Part shown: in pieces, positions 5,395-5,441 of the stretch
How positions within the stretch are numbered: position 1 is the stretch's first letter
Layout: each line of letters starts with the position of its first letter
Assembly: GCA_002452095.1 (NCBI GenBank)
Contig: DKEG01000041.1
Coordinates: 4,568 to 10,008, forward strand
DNA: 5,441 nucleotides
Direction: 5' to 3'
DNA from: Bacteroidales bacterium UBA6828
GTDB lineage: Bacteria > Bacteroidota > Bacteroidia > Bacteroidales > Paludibacteraceae
Made by a program: the position numbers and the translations under genes
Notes under the pieces: model-generated
What the model saw: the letters and a program-made list of their open reading frames with translations, nothing else
Told to the model about the DNA's origin: nothing
The model's database searches: none

Positions 5395-5441
5395 TTATTT
5401 GCCCAAAACCTGCCAAAACTCCTTTGTACTGTCCAATAACA
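5395..5441 (-). CDS. Possible C-terminal end of a minus-strand gene upstream of secG (partial)
   Basis: On the minus strand one frame is open from the window edge to a TAA at 5397-5395, giving the last residues LLDSTKEFWQVLGK. The composition looks like a normal soluble protein end, and the stop abuts the -33 box of the secG promoter, a sensible gene boundary. The other two minus frames are also open here, so the choice of frame rests only on plausibility. No family can be assigned from 14 residues. Confidence 0.35.
   Translation of the reverse strand, partial: LLDSTKEFWQVLGK

Overview
This window looks like ordinary chromosomal core sequence from a member of the Bacteroidales (Bacteroidota), possibly gut-associated. 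Three independent clues agree. The protein sequences are Bacteroidales-like (L27, SerRS, a SecG with an acidic Ala/Pro-rich tail, and a PG_1098-type methyltransferase). Strong Shine-Dalgarno sites are mostly missing before the starts. At least three promoters match the Bacteroidota TTTG / TAnnTTTG consensus. Genus cannot be fixed from the sequence alone.

Layout from left to right. Bases 1-134 are an AT-rich intergenic stretch with a direct repeat nested in an inverted repeat and no convincing gene. A + strand class I SAM-dependent methyltransferase of the THUMP-like family follows (193-1332), with its own promoter at 135-166. Next comes a gap of about 220 bases holding a weak terminator-like hairpin, a consensus promoter (1388-1419) and a roughly 125-base leader. 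The leader feeds the ribosomal protein pair rplU-rpmA (1551-2149). A strong UUCG-capped hairpin with a T tract (2176-2224) separates rpmA from serS (2241-3617), which has its own strong terminator (3637-3674). A secreted choloylglycine hydrolase-family enzyme occupies 3805-4890. It converges on secG (minus strand, 4949-5311), and the two share a hairpin terminator. SecG has a consensus promoter (5363-5394). A few codons of a possible further minus-strand gene run off the right edge.

Most of the content serves protein synthesis and export: two 50S ribosomal proteins, seryl-tRNA charging, a probable RNA-modifying methyltransferase, and the SecYEG accessory subunit. The choloylglycine hydrolase-like enzyme is the one accessory function. 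It probably acts in the periplasm on bile salts, a penicillin V-type amide or an unknown N-acyl amide. I see no transposase, phage gene, CRISPR array, toxin-antitoxin pair or defence gene, and nothing that amounts to a new multi-gene system. The points most worth a second look are an insertion of about 30 residues in SerRS, the attenuator-like hairpin between rpmA and serS, and the structured-looking leader ahead of rplU.
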